NCBI GenBank assembly: GCA_023259055.1 | Contig: JAHFQZ010000002.1 | Span: 1-64,000 of the forward strand | Direction of reading: 5' to 3' | Origin: Nitrosomonadales bacterium | GTDB taxonomy: Bacteria; Pseudomonadota; Gammaproteobacteria; Burkholderiales; Gallionellaceae | DNA: 64,000 bases | Shown here: in pieces, positions 9,129 through 19,747 of the stretch | Layout of the letters: each line of letters begins with the position of its first letter | Position numbering within the stretch: the first letter of the stretch is position 1 | The notes under the pieces: generated by a model | What the model saw: the letters and a program-made list of their open reading frames with translations, nothing else | What the model was told of the DNA's origin: nothing | The model's database searches: none | Program-made: the position numbers and the translations under genes

Positions 9129-9504
9129 CGTTTATTTAACAAGGTTATTTCGAGAATGACCGTGCACGCAACGGGAGTAGCCGTTTCTTGTACATGGGGG
9201 TGAACTTGCTGCCTATCATGAATTAATTTTTAGCTTACTGCCAATCGCGCAGATATATATTTTATTACAAACAAGCAAGTACTGACTCTGTTTATATTGA
9301 GAACATTAGCGCCGACAGCTTTCATGCGAAATTTTGAAACCGTGTGATCAAACAGCTCTGGTTTGTATTTCCGCTGCTTGAAATTTGAATGGGTTATGTA
9401 CTTCATGCAATTTTGCTTCATGAAATTTGTGTGTTGAAATACAATCGACAATTGGTTCATGCAGCAAGATGTTCATATACTGAGCGCCGGTTTCTCAGCC
9501 GCTC
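9129..9504. other. AT-rich intergenic region, no gene seen
   Basis: This 376-base gap between two divergent genes is clearly more AT-rich than its surroundings. The open frames in it are short and lack ribosome sites or codon bias, so I do not call them. It contains a possible promoter for the rightward gene at 9452-9481. Nothing else is recognised. Confidence 0.5.
9452..9481 (+). promoter_or_regulatory. Possible sigma-70 promoter for the HEAGH protein gene
   Basis: TTGGTT (9452-9457) and TATACT (9476-9481) are spaced by 18 bases and lie about 24 bases upstream of ATG 9505. The match is partial, so this is a suggestion only. Confidence 0.35.
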
Positions 9505-10158
9505 ATGTTACGAATGCTTTTTTCAGGTTTTAATATTACCCAATTTAAAAGATTGCCCTTGGTCAGATATTTTTTTCCCGTGTCCCTGCTCGTATCAGCC
9601 TTGCTTCCCATGAATGCTTATGGCGAGGGATGGTCTTTTGACGATACCCGTCCGGAATGGGGAAGATTTGCGCTTGGTTTTGTTAGCGGCATCGTTGCCC
9701 ACGAGGCCGGCCACTACGTGGTCGCCACCTCTGAAGGATATAAGGTTGGCCACGACGGGCTTTCCATTGTTTACCCCGGTGCAGTATTCACCGCATCAGA
9801 CCATTTGCAGGTGGCCTCCGCCGGGTTTCAAACACAATGGCTGCTGACAGAACTGATCCTTCGTGACCGCGCCGGAAAAGAAATGAAGGAGCCGCCGGGC
9901 AACTTCGGGGCCGGCGTGGTCTGTGCGCATCTGGGAATCACCCTGGCTTACATGACGGTGCTGAAAAATCATAAACTTGGCGACATTGCCGGCATGGCGC
10001 AAGCAACCGGGCGCACCAATAACCAAATTGCATTGGCTTTGGCTATTCCAGGTGTTTTGGATACTTGGCGGCTGTTCGGTAACCAGGTACCTGAGTGGGT
10101 TCCGTATGTATCTGTTCTGGGCAAGGGCATTGGCCTTGCCCGGATATGGACATATTGA
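9505..10158 (+). CDS. Hypothetical membrane protein with HEAGH motif
   Basis: The family is not recognised. The 217-residue protein has an N-terminal hydrophobic segment ending in a signal-peptidase-like AYGEG (about residues 20-41), then a second hydrophobic stretch containing His66-Glu67-Ala-Gly-His70 within GIVAHEAGHYVVA. HExxH at the end of a hydrophobic helix is the zinc-site pattern of membrane metallopeptidases (M50, M48), so a membrane-linked protease is possible, but no NxxPxxPLDG motif or clear third ligand is visible. A later hydrophobic segment spans about residues 135-155. ATG 9514 is an alternative start; neither has a good ribosome site. The gene converges on the outer-membrane protein gene. 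Confidence 0.65.
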   Translation: MLRMLFSGFNITQFKRLPLVRYFFPVSLLVSALLPMNAYGEGWSFDDTRPEWGRFALGFVSGIVAHEAGHYVVATSEGYKVGHDGLSIVYPGAVFTASDHLQVASAGFQTQWLLTELILRDRAGKEMKEPPGNFGAGVVCAHLGITLAYMTVLKNHKLGDIAGMAQATGRTNNQIALALAIPGVLDTWRLFGNQVPEWVPYVSVLGKGIGLARIWTY

Positions 10159-10225
10159 TCCGCTGTAAATCACCCACACTGCCAAAGCGCACGATTTATG
10201 ATTTAAGAAACATCATGGGTTAATG

Positions 10226-11230
10226 TCATTTTGGCCCGTCAAATAGCATTTCCAGGCGCATGTTAATACTGGGGCTGGATTGGAAATTTTTTACTTTTGG
10301 GTAATGCAGTTGCGGGCTCAATTCAAAGTACAGCCAATCCTTATGCAACCGGTAACGATATAGAACCAATAATACATACTCAGTCACTTGAAACTGCGGA
10401 TGGCTGACCGCAATCGCGGACGCCTGATAGAGCAAAGCAATACGTTTATTCAAAGTGTGGTAGATCGATAAATCCTGACGCATGTCGAAGTTGTTTTTAT
10501 CGCGGAGCCAAGCAGCGTTTGTGCTGGAGCGAAACAACGCTGGCTCGCTTACAAGGCGTTCCAAATCAAGCTGAGTGGTTTCGCCCACACCGATCGTGTT
10601 GAACCAAAACACCGTTTCCGTTGCTTTAAGCCGCCACTGATCCAGTGGCACCGAATAGCTCCCCCTCATGCGCGCGAATGGTGACAGCCCGCTTTGAAAT
10701 TTTATCCCCGCATCCGTGCTGAAGTGCCAGACGCTCTCCTCAGCTTTCTCATAGCGCGCTCCCACAGCATAACTTTCAGGCGCCACGGCCTGATTGGCAA
10801 TCGCGGGCTGACCTTGTGTTGGTTCGCCTGTTATATTTCTATCGGGGTTCGTTTCCAGCAATAAATGCATGCGCTCTTCTGTTGAAGGCAAATGCAGTTT
10901 GGCCCTGGCTGACAGCGCGAATTTGCGATTTCCTCCGTGCTCCATCAACCTGGTGAGATCCAGCTGAAACACGCTTTTATTACTCTCCTGATAATTGCGT
11001 TCATCGCCAAAGAAGCGATCCATATCGGATACGAGACTGACAAATTTCCCGGACAAATAGTCTCGCGGGGCATCCATGGGGTCAAAGAAACCCGGCAGCG
11101 GCGCCTGATCAGCCGATTGTTCTTCCCCTTGCGATTTCAAAGGAAAAAGAAGGGCAATGCACAACAGCAGGCTCGACGCGAGCCAGGAAAGCCGGATGGA
11201 TTTATTTTCAAAGGAAGGCATTTCTGGCAT
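10226..11230 (-). CDS. Hypothetical secreted, probably outer-membrane protein
   Basis: The family is not recognised. From ATG 11230 the protein has 334 residues, with a signal peptide (basic start, then LASSLLLCIALLFPL and cleavage near SQGEE). The mature part is rich in alternating polar and aromatic residues (SVWHFSTDAGIKF, YVLLVLYRYRL, WLYFELSPQLHY) as in beta-barrels, and ends in a short strand-like tail, NMRLEMLF, followed by four residues. It resembles uncharacterised outer-membrane proteins of aquatic betaproteobacteria. The open frame extends upstream to a TTG at 11290, but the signal peptide argues for 11230 or 11221. No partner gene is adjacent. Confidence 0.6.
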   Translation of the reverse strand: MPEMPSFENKSIRLSWLASSLLLCIALLFPLKSQGEEQSADQAPLPGFFDPMDAPRDYLSGKFVSLVSDMDRFFGDERNYQESNKSVFQLDLTRLMEHGGNRKFALSARAKLHLPSTEERMHLLLETNPDRNITGEPTQGQPAIANQAVAPESYAVGARYEKAEESVWHFSTDAGIKFQSGLSPFARMRGSYSVPLDQWRLKATETVFWFNTIGVGETTQLDLERLVSEPALFRSSTNAAWLRDKNNFDMRQDLSIYHTLNKRIALLYQASAIAVSHPQFQVTEYVLLVLYRYRLHKDWLYFELSPQLHYPKVKNFQSSPSINMRLEMLFDGPK

Positions 11231-11369
11231 ATAGCAAACAAAGTAGCCGGGTAAACCAAAATAAACCAAACTCAAAAGTACTGTAGTCAAATTGTTTGGT
11301 CAACCGAGATGAAAGCATGAAGAAATCATCCGTCACCAGAACCTGGTACTCAGCGTCTTTACAAAGGAG

Positions 11370-13223
<1,854 letters not shown>

Positions 13224-13765
13224 GGCGTAATGATAACAGAGGGCTGCACGCATCACTCCCGCACATCACCGGCGACTCGGCTGGTGAATCTGGCATTGAC
13301 GTTGTTATTGGCTTGGTTGAAATCGTGGTCTATCTCTTATTGCCTGCAAGCAGCTAGTCCGTTTGTCGTATTGGCGAAGCAGCAGGTGGTTAGGGTGGTG
13401 CGCACCAGAACCTTAAATTACAAGTTGATGATCAAACTGATTTTGGATTTTGAACAGGAGATGAAAAATGCAGAACTTATTGTGATGCTGCTTTAAATTG
13501 CAGGTAATTTATTTAGACTGCCCGATAACGGAAGTTCGTGGCATACCGCTCCCGACACAAACCAGCAAGCTAATCTTCTCCAAAGTGGATACTCAACATG
13601 TGAATTATGCAGGGCAAACTGGACATGTCTTGATTATGGCTGATTATAAGCATTGCTTATGATATTGATAAAAACAATTGACTATCTCTTATATATTGAT
13701 GCACCTATAGTGACAACCATTGCATTCAATATTAATTGAAAAACATAAAACAAGGGAGCCAGCAA
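13224..13765. other. Intergenic region, no gene supported
   Basis: This 542-base stretch separates the leftward yheS from the rightward DUF3579 gene. The part after 13500 is AT-rich. An open frame at 13230-13496 shows no recognisable domain, poor codon use and overlap with the yheS start region, so it is not called. TTGACT at 13678 could be a -35 element, but no well-spaced -10 follows. Confidence 0.5.
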
Positions 13766-14164
13766 ATGAATCATCAACCCGCACACAAAGAATTACCCTC
13801 TGGGACATCACCATTTTCTGGTGATGCAAATATTCAACTGGACGAGCTGGTGATCCTTGGCGTAACTGAGACAGGAGATGTATTTGACATTCCAGATTGG
13901 ATAGAGCGCCTTTGTGGAATGCTCGCTGTCCAATTGCGAGACAAGAGGATAAGTTATTCCGATTATCTGAAGCCTGCTCACATCAACGGTTATCCTGCTG
14001 TAATATTGTTGAACAGCTTGGCGAAAGATGACGCAGAATCCTTTGCCGTAGTAACCCAATTCATTAATGATAATAAGCTCGAAACCAGACCGGGGCGCTA
14101 CAACATCAACTCAGAAGAACTTCCGGTTTTTCAGCACGAGCGCCGCGAATATATCAAGGGGTAG
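13766..14164 (+). CDS. DUF3579 family protein
   Basis: The 132-residue cytoplasmic protein carries a DUF3579 domain, recognised from VILGVTETGDVFDIPDWIERLCG at residues about 27-50, the SYSDYLKPAHINGYPAVIL segment and VVTQFINDNKLETRPG near the end. The family is nearly restricted to betaproteobacteria and has no known function. ATG 13766 has an AAGGGAG site seven bases upstream, which decides against the earlier in-frame ATG 13736. The gene is more AT-rich than its neighbours and stands alone. Confidence 0.82.
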   Translation: MNHQPAHKELPSGTSPFSGDANIQLDELVILGVTETGDVFDIPDWIERLCGMLAVQLRDKRISYSDYLKPAHINGYPAVILLNSLAKDDAESFAVVTQFINDNKLETRPGRYNINSEELPVFQHERREYIKG

Positions 14165-14242
14165 TTCGGAACAAATGTGTCAGTTTTGATCGTCGTGACT
14201 AGCAACAAAGATGTCAATTGAATATCCTTGGGTAGGATTCCC

Positions 14243-14256
14243 CGCCGCTTGCGGCG
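14243..14256. repeat. CGCCGC-TT-GCGGCG hairpin
   Basis: A perfect 6-base stem with a TT loop lies about 80 bases past the DUF3579 stop. Its core CCGCTTGCGG is also the core of the larger palindromes at 20370-20389 and 32031-32052, so it may be a degraded member of the same dispersed family. No T-run follows, so it is not a convincing terminator. Confidence 0.4.
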
Positions 14257-14402
14257 AATAATTTGACGGGAGTCAGTTTGACACCCCGCTGCAAGCCACG
14301 GAGTTCCTCATTAGCGGCTTTATGAAAAACGCGCGAGCTTCGGCTATTGGCACGAACCGGAAGCTCATGCATTGTTTTACTCTGCCCGAATGCAGAACTT
14401 CA

Positions 14403-14437
14403 AAACGCAACCACCAGACGCCCTGACGGTTGCGTTT
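14403..14437 (-). terminator. Probable terminator of the HU gene
   Basis: AAACGCAACC (14403-14412) pairs perfectly with GGTTGCGTTT (14428-14437) around a 15-base loop. It sits nine bases past the HU stop codon on the reverse strand. The trailing T-run is short, so termination strength is uncertain. Confidence 0.55.
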
Positions 14438-14445
14438 CGGAATAA

Positions 14446-14730
14446 TTACTTCTTTGCGCCGTTCACAGCTGTCTTGAGCGTAGCACCGGCCCTGAATGCC
14501 GGAACCTTGGCTGCCTTGATCTTTATTGCTGCCCCAGTCTGTGGATTGCGACCAGCACGTGCTGCACGCTTGCGCACTTCAAAAGTGCCGAAGCCTACCA
14601 GTGCGACGTTGTCACCCTTTTTAAGCGTGGCGGTAATTACCTCAATAAGTCCTGCAAGGGTACGCTCAGCGCAAGCCTTGGTGCATTCTGTCTTGGTTGC
14701 CAGAGCGTCGATCAGTTCTTTGCGGTTCAT
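14446..14730 (-). CDS. HU family DNA-binding protein
   Basis: The 94-residue protein is a nucleoid-associated HU/IHF-fold protein: [14 protein letters not shown] at the start, the [22 protein letters not shown] beta-arm region with the DNA-intercalating Asn-Pro, and the [14 protein letters not shown] end. It dimerises and bends DNA. Length and RNPQTG fit HU-alpha/beta rather than IHF. ATG 14730 follows a GGGAG site by about eight bases; the longer open frame upstream is not coding. Whether it is hupA or hupB cannot be told. It has a hairpin terminator just downstream. Confidence 0.93.
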   Translation of the reverse strand: MNRKELIDALATKTECTKACAERTLAGLIEVITATLKKGDNVALVGFGTFEVRKRAARAGRNPQTGAAIKIKAAKVPAFRAGATLKTAVNGAKK

Positions 14731-14942
14731 ATTTTTACTCCCTGTAGTTGTGGTTAAAGTACCGGTTCGAATTGTTGTGTAAATCCGGCGTGGTGGCAAG
14801 TAGTTGGCTAAGTTATTTCAAATTTGGCAAAAGCTCAATTCCAATACGTTGTGGGAGGTCGGCTAATGATTTTCAGCATCACAACTTTTGATTAAGGATC
14901 AGGTCTTGCATTACGACACCTCTTCAGCCCGCATAGGCTTAT

Positions 14943-15818
14943 TCATTCAGGAGCCAGACGGCCATCGCGAAAATCCTTGATGGCCTGAAGAATTTCCTCT
15001 TTGGTGTTCATCACGAACGGCCCATGCTGCATGATCGGTTCGCCGAGCGGCTTGCCGGAAACCAGGATGGCTTTGGCCGGGCCTGATGAGATGAGCACCA
15101 CGCCGTCTGCTTGCGGCACGTTGGCGAGTATCGCCATGCGACCCTCGCCCACCTGCGTGCCGCCTATCGTTACCTCGCCGCGATAAACATACACGAAGGC
15201 ATTATGCGTCGCTGGTAAAGCCGTCGAGAACAGGCTGTCTGCAGGCATGTCGATATCGATATACAACGGTTCGGTAACTTCGCGCTGCACCGCTCCCGCG
15301 ATGCCGTTGCTCGTGCCCGCTATCACGCGCACCGCGACGCCCTCCGCAGTGACGTAACCGGGAATCTCACCCTTGGGAATGTCGCGATACCAAGGGCCGA
15401 TCATTTTGCGCCGAGCAGGCAGATTCAGCCAGAGCTGGAAACCTTCCATGATGCCGTTTTCCTGTTCCGGCATTTCGGAATGGATCACGCCGCGACCGGC
15501 GGTCATCCATTGCACGCCGCCGTTCTGCAGCAGCCCTTCATGGCCGGCACTGTCGCGATGGCGCATGCGGCCTGCAAGCATGTAGGTGATGGTTTCGAAG
15601 CCGCGGTGCGGGTGTTCTGGAAACCCGGCGATATAGTCGTCCGGGTCATCGGTGCGAAAGACATCGAGCAGCAGGAACGGATCAAGCCGCTGCTGCAAAT
15701 CCTGAGTAAGTACGCGCGTGAGCTTGACGCCCGCGCCGTCGCTGGTTGGCATACCTTTGACGATGCGTTCTATCGCCCTCGGTTGCGAGACTGCATCAAG
15801 CTTGGCTGGTTGATCCAT
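14943..15818 (-). CDS. Pirin family protein
   Basis: The 291-residue protein is a double-cupin pirin. The N-terminal cupin carries the metal ligands in FPEHPHRGFETITYML, with the next ligands in RGVIHSEMPE. The C-terminal cupin begins near residue 180 (YIDIDMPADSLFSTALP, VYVYRGEVTIGG). Bacterial pirins such as YhhW can oxidise quercetin, but the natural role is unknown. AAGGAG lies eight bases before ATG 15818. It is probably a single-gene unit; the H1-like DUF2934 gene lies upstream on the same strand with a 71-base gap. Confidence 0.92.
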   Translation of the reverse strand: MDQPAKLDAVSQPRAIERIVKGMPTSDGAGVKLTRVLTQDLQQRLDPFLLLDVFRTDDPDDYIAGFPEHPHRGFETITYMLAGRMRHRDSAGHEGLLQNGGVQWMTAGRGVIHSEMPEQENGIMEGFQLWLNLPARRKMIGPWYRDIPKGEIPGYVTAEGVAVRVIAGTSNGIAGAVQREVTEPLYIDIDMPADSLFSTALPATHNAFVYVYRGEVTIGGTQVGEGRMAILANVPQADGVVLISSGPAKAILVSGKPLGEPIMQHGPFVMNTKEEILQAIKDFRDGRLAPE

Positions 15819-15889
15819 GACAACACTCCTTTGTTATTTTGGCACTGACAGGGTGTTGAAAAACTGCTGCGATTAGCCAAATTGCCGGA

Positions 15890-16330
15890 TCAACAACCCA
15901 GCGTGGCAGCAACCTCCAGTTCAGCCGCCGCCCAATGCTCGTCCGAACGTCCCTGGAAACCATGTTGCTCGGCAATAAAGTAAGCGGCGGTTTGCACCAT
16001 ACGATAACGCTCTTCCGGGGTTGGGTTTGTAATCGATTTTTCACTTGGAGCTGGTTTGGCCTTGGGGGTTGCAGCCTTCGGCACCGGTACTTTTTTGGCC
16101 GGTATTGTTTTCCCGGCAGCGGGTGTTGCGGCTTTTTTCACTGCGGGAGCTTTGGACTTTTTCGTGGCTGTGATTGCCGGCTTTTTTGGCACTGTCTTTT
16201 TTGCTGCCGGTTTTTTCGCAGCCGTCGCTTTGATTGTTTTGGATTTGCCGGAAACCGCGCCGCTCTTCTTGACGCTGGCTTTGGATGTGGTTGATTTTTT
16301 TGCAGCTGGCTTTAACTTTTTTTCAGTCAT
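15890..16330 (-). CDS. Lys/Ala-rich (histone H1-like) protein with C-terminal DUF2934 domain
   Basis: The 146-residue protein has two parts. Residues 1 to about 105 are a low-complexity Lys/Ala/Pro/Thr stretch with repeated KKPA, AAKK and KKS units, as in bacterial H1-like DNA-compacting tails. Residues about 108-140 form a small DUF2934 domain (PEERYRMVQTAAYFIAEQHGF ... WAAAELEV). DUF2934 has no known function. The basic tail suggests nucleic-acid binding. ATG 16330 follows GAGGAG by about six bases; the frame extends to 16384 but lacks a site there. It is divergent from the ChaA-type antiporter gene. Confidence 0.78.
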   Translation of the reverse strand: MTEKKLKPAAKKSTTSKASVKKSGAVSGKSKTIKATAAKKPAAKKTVPKKPAITATKKSKAPAVKKAATPAAGKTIPAKKVPVPKAATPKAKPAPSEKSITNPTPEERYRMVQTAAYFIAEQHGFQGRSDEHWAAAELEVAATLGC

Positions 16331-16511
16331 GTCAATCTCCTCAATGATGCCGGGTTGAAATACCGCTTCACAAGTTTGCCACAAGCCGCATATGGCTTGT
16401 TCAGCACTTTATTTAACACATGCTGCAATCAGCATAATGCACACTGTCTATACCGGTCAACCGGTTAGGGTTATCATGACATACGTTACTCAGCCCTCTC
16501 AAAGCTTATCC

Positions 16512-17588
16512 ATGAAACACTTCAAATCCGAATTCCCGATCGCAATTGCTTTGGCCGTGCTGGCGCTGGGCTTTACACTTGAGCACGCTGCGGTAGTGCA
16601 TGGCGGCATGGGGTTATGGGGCTTGCTGCTGGTCATCCTCGCCGCAATTATCGGAGTGGCGTTCCGCATTGCCCACCATGCCGAAGTGCTGGCGATGCGC
16701 CTGGGGGAACCTTATGGCACGCTGATCCTCACGCTCGCCGCTGTATCGATCGAAGTAGTGATACTGGTCGTGCTGCTGCAAGGCGCACCCAATCCCACCT
16801 TGGCGCGCGACACGGTTTTCTCCGCCGTGATGTTCGACATCAACGGAATCCTTGGCATGGCGGCCATTATCGGCGGGCTGAAACACGGCAGTTCAAAATA
16901 CAATCTGGATTCCGCAAACTCCTTCATCGCCATGCTGCTGGTTGCCATCGGTGTGGGCATGTTTATCCCTGACTTCGTGCCGGAAGCACAATGGAAAATC
17001 TACTCGGTCTTTTCCATCGGCGTCATGGCGATCATGTATCTGGCCTTCCTGCGCCTGCAAACGGTGGAGCACCGCAATTTTTTTGAATATTCCGCAGGCA
17101 CGGAAGAGGAAGCCCATGACCTTGCGCATAGCCCGAATGCGCTGCATGTGGCGGCGATGCTCGGTGCGATTGCACTGGTCGGCGTACTTTCGGAAGTATT
17201 GTCGGTGCTGCTTGATGCCGGATTGTCCGGCAGCAGTTTGCCGAAGGCGATTCCCGCCGTGCTGGTGGCGCTGATTTCCGCCAGCCCGGAAATCCTCACC
17301 GCGCTCAGGGCAGCCCAGAATAACCGTATGCAAACCACCGTCAATATCGCGTTGGGTGCATCGCTCGCCACCGTGCTGCTCACGCTCCCGGTGATCGAGG
17401 CTATCGCGCTGTTCAGCGGCGAACGCATCGTGATGGCACTCACGCCGGTTCAGGCCGGTATGTTACTTCTCACTTTCCTGACCGTGATGAACAATCTGCA
17501 TGATGGAGAAACCAACGCAATCGAGGGCATCAGCCACTTTGTCCTGTTCGCCGCATTCATTGCACTGGTGATAATGGGCTTGATCTAA
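16512..17588 (+). CDS. Calcium/sodium:proton antiporter, ChaA type
   Basis: The 358-residue inner-membrane protein has about 11 hydrophobic spans and the CaCA-type repeats seen in ChaA: LGEPYGTLILTLAAVSIEVVILV in the first half and the matching VLVALISASPEILTALRAAQNNRMQTTVNIALGASLATV in the second. Acidic residues in these two segments (SIEV, SPEI) are the likely cation ligands. It exchanges Na+, K+ or Ca2+ for protons. The central loop (about 190-205) is acidic (GTEEEAHD). ATG 16512 gives a family-like length; the frame is open back to 16392. Confidence 0.88.
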   Translation: MKHFKSEFPIAIALAVLALGFTLEHAAVVHGGMGLWGLLLVILAAIIGVAFRIAHHAEVLAMRLGEPYGTLILTLAAVSIEVVILVVLLQGAPNPTLARDTVFSAVMFDINGILGMAAIIGGLKHGSSKYNLDSANSFIAMLLVAIGVGMFIPDFVPEAQWKIYSVFSIGVMAIMYLAFLRLQTVEHRNFFEYSAGTEEEAHDLAHSPNALHVAAMLGAIALVGVLSEVLSVLLDAGLSGSSLPKAIPAVLVALISASPEILTALRAAQNNRMQTTVNIALGASLATVLLTLPVIEAIALFSGERIVMALTPVQAGMLLLTFLTVMNNLHDGETNAIEGISHFVLFAAFIALVIMGLI

Positions 17589-17642
17589 CGCTTTCTTTTC
17601 AGAATACATTTTTTGCTTCGGCAATCCAAGCGAGCTCCCTCT

Positions 17643-17671
17643 TTGACATTTCTCAGCTTTTATGCTTTTAT
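17643..17671 (+). promoter_or_regulatory. Possible sigma-70 promoter for the ParA gene
   Basis: A perfect TTGACA (17643-17648) is followed after 17 bases by TTTTAT (17666-17671), a four-of-six match to the -10 box. This would give a leader of about 80 bases before ATG 17758. Confidence 0.45.
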
Positions 17672-17757
17672 GTTCTGCGACAAAGAGTTATGGGCTGTCG
17701 AAACTGTATTCTTAAGCAAGGAATTTTCAGGTCGATATTCAGCTGAGGGGGTGCGCC

Positions 17758-18546
17758 ATGCGGACGATACTGATTATCAATTCAAAAGGCGGGTCAGGAA
17801 AAACCACCCTGACTACCAATCTTGCCAGTTACTATGCAAGCAAGAAGGTCCGAACCGCAATTATGGACTACGACCCACAGGGGTCGAGCCTTGAATGGCT
17901 GCGGATACGCCCCGGTCATGTGGAAAAAATCCACGGCGCCAATGCCGTCCCGCCGAAAAGCGCAGCCATACGCAGCACGCAGACATGGGTTCCGGTAGAA
18001 ACCGAGACCCTGATTATCGACGCCCCAGCCGGGGCTAAAGGGCTGCTGCTGCAGGAGCTGGTGCGCAAGGCAAACTTTATCGTGATCCCGGTCGCGCCTT
18101 CGCCGATCGATATTCACGCCACCGCCGATTTTATCAAGGAGCTATTCCTGTTCGGCGGAGCGCGCAATTCCAAAGCAAAGATTGCGGTGGTTGCCAACCG
18201 CGTGCGCAGCTCATCTTTAATCTATGCGTCGCTGGAGCGGTTTCTCACTTCCTTGAAGCTGCCATTCATAACCAGCATCAGCGATTCGCACAATTACCTC
18301 CACGCAGTGGGAAATGGCTTGGGCGTGTTCGAAATGGACGAAGCAACCACTTCCGTGGAAAGACGTGAGCTCGCGCCAATCTTCTTGTGGATTGAAGGGC
18401 AGCTTCCAAACAGCCAGGAAGCTGGCATCGGCAACAAAATCATACAGCTTGAAAGATCGGGAAAGTTTGCCGTTCTGCGTTCGGGCGGTAAGGCATTGCT
18501 CTCAAACATCCTCAACTCCACGGGCAGGTTCAAAAACCTTCCCTGA
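17758..18546 (+). CDS. Orphan ParA/MinD-type ATPase
   Basis: The 262-residue cytoplasmic ATPase has the deviant Walker A KGGSGKTT (residues 10-17), Walker A' DYDPQGSS near residue 37 and Walker B TLIIDAPAG near residue 85, so it belongs to the ParA family. No parB, parS-like cluster or plasmid gene is near, which places it among solo ParA proteins that position cargo such as chemoreceptors or carboxysomes. The last about 60 residues (after GQLPNSQEAG) look variable. A strong GAGGGGG site lies before ATG 17758. It converges on the DAHP synthase gene. Confidence 0.85.
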   Translation: MRTILIINSKGGSGKTTLTTNLASYYASKKVRTAIMDYDPQGSSLEWLRIRPGHVEKIHGANAVPPKSAAIRSTQTWVPVETETLIIDAPAGAKGLLLQELVRKANFIVIPVAPSPIDIHATADFIKELFLFGGARNSKAKIAVVANRVRSSSLIYASLERFLTSLKLPFITSISDSHNYLHAVGNGLGVFEMDEATTSVERRELAPIFLWIEGQLPNSQEAGIGNKIIQLERSGKFAVLRSGGKALLSNILNSTGRFKNLP

Positions 18547-18619
18547 CGCTGCCAAAAATCGACACGGTAAAGCTATGCCGCGTGTGTCCGGCGCATCTCA
18601 CAAATTTGCGCCACCCTGA

Positions 18620-19732
18620 CTACACCTGCCGCTGGCGTAGTTCGACACGCTTGAGATACGCTTCGCGCGCGATCTGCACATCTTCCAGAAAGTACGGCAA
18701 TTCCTTCAGCAGCATGGCTTGCGGGCCATCCACCAGCGCCTTGGGCGGGGCGGGATGAAAGTCCACCAGCACCATGTTGGCTCCGGCCAGTACACCTTGC
18801 GCGGTGACATGCATCGTGTCGAGTATGCCGTCCGGTGAAGCAGCTCGCGACCCCACCGAATGCGACGGGTCAACGCATACCGGCATGCGTGTCAGCCGTT
18901 TAACCACAGGCACATGCGCAAAATCCACCATATTGCGGTGCGGGTCGCCCATGTTGGTCTTCATACCGCGCAGGCCGAACACCACATTGCGATTACCCTC
19001 GGAGGCTAGATACTCCGCCGCATTCAGCGATTCGTCCAGCGTGATGCCGAAGCCGCGTTTGAGCAGGATCGGCATCTCGGTTTGCCGTCCGACAATTTTC
19101 AGCAGTTCGAAGTTTTGCGTGTTGCGCGTGCCGATTTGCAGCATCACGCCAGTCGGGTTGCCGGCTTGGCGCAATGCTTCCTTGATTTCGTTGAGGTGCG
19201 ATTCGTGGGTAATTTCCATCGCGATCACCTTGATACCGTATTTGCCGGCCAGCTCGAACACGAATGGCAGGCAATTTTTGCCGTGTCCCTGAAATGCATA
19301 AGGACTGGTGCGCGGTTTGTACGCGCCCATGCGAGTGCAAACCTGGCCGTTGTCATGCACCGCCTTGAGCATGATCTCAACATGCTCGCGATTGTCCACC
19401 GCGCACAAGCCGGCAAATACATTCAGCGTATCCTGCCCGAAGCGCACGCCGTTGTAGTCGAAATGTGTGGGACGCTGGTCGTCCTTGTGCCGCCCCAAAA
19501 TGCGGTACTCCTCTGAGACCCGCACCGCGCGTTCTACGCAGGGCAGGTTTTGCATGTCCTCGATATCCAGCGGCTTGGTATTTCCGATCAGGTAAATTTC
19601 CGTAAGTGTTTTTTCGCTGCCACGCTCGACATGCACGCGGGTCTGGATGCCAGGCAAAGTGGCCAGATGAGCAAGTAACTGCTGGTATTCCGGGGATTGT
19701 TCGCTTGCATTGGAGCTCAGTATCAGTATCAT
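18620..19732 (-). CDS. 3-deoxy-7-phosphoheptulonate synthase, type I-beta
   Basis: The enzyme condenses phosphoenolpyruvate and erythrose 4-phosphate in the first step of the shikimate pathway. The 370-residue protein has an N-terminal ferredoxin-like regulatory domain (about 1-90) and a KDO8P-synthase-like barrel with MGAYKPRTSPYAFQGHG, IQIGTRNTQNFELL-like metal and substrate segments, LLKRGFGITLDE, VDPSHSVGSR and DFHPAPPKALVDG. This is the Thermotoga/Bacillus-like I-beta subtype rather than AroG/F/H of E. coli. The AGGA site before ATG 19732 is plausible. The gene lies 15 bases downstream of slmA and could be co-transcribed with it. Confidence 0.92.
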   Translation of the reverse strand: MILILSSNASEQSPEYQQLLAHLATLPGIQTRVHVERGSEKTLTEIYLIGNTKPLDIEDMQNLPCVERAVRVSEEYRILGRHKDDQRPTHFDYNGVRFGQDTLNVFAGLCAVDNREHVEIMLKAVHDNGQVCTRMGAYKPRTSPYAFQGHGKNCLPFVFELAGKYGIKVIAMEITHESHLNEIKEALRQAGNPTGVMLQIGTRNTQNFELLKIVGRQTEMPILLKRGFGITLDESLNAAEYLASEGNRNVVFGLRGMKTNMGDPHRNMVDFAHVPVVKRLTRMPVCVDPSHSVGSRAASPDGILDTMHVTAQGVLAGANMVLVDFHPAPPKALVDGPQAMLLKELPYFLEDVQIAREAYLKRVELRQRQV

Positions 19733-19747
19733 TTTTTTCTTTCCTAA

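Noticed and set aside
13230-13496. An 88-residue open frame after yheS
   Set aside because: It has no domain, no ribosome site and overlaps the yheS promoter side; codon use is not like a gene.
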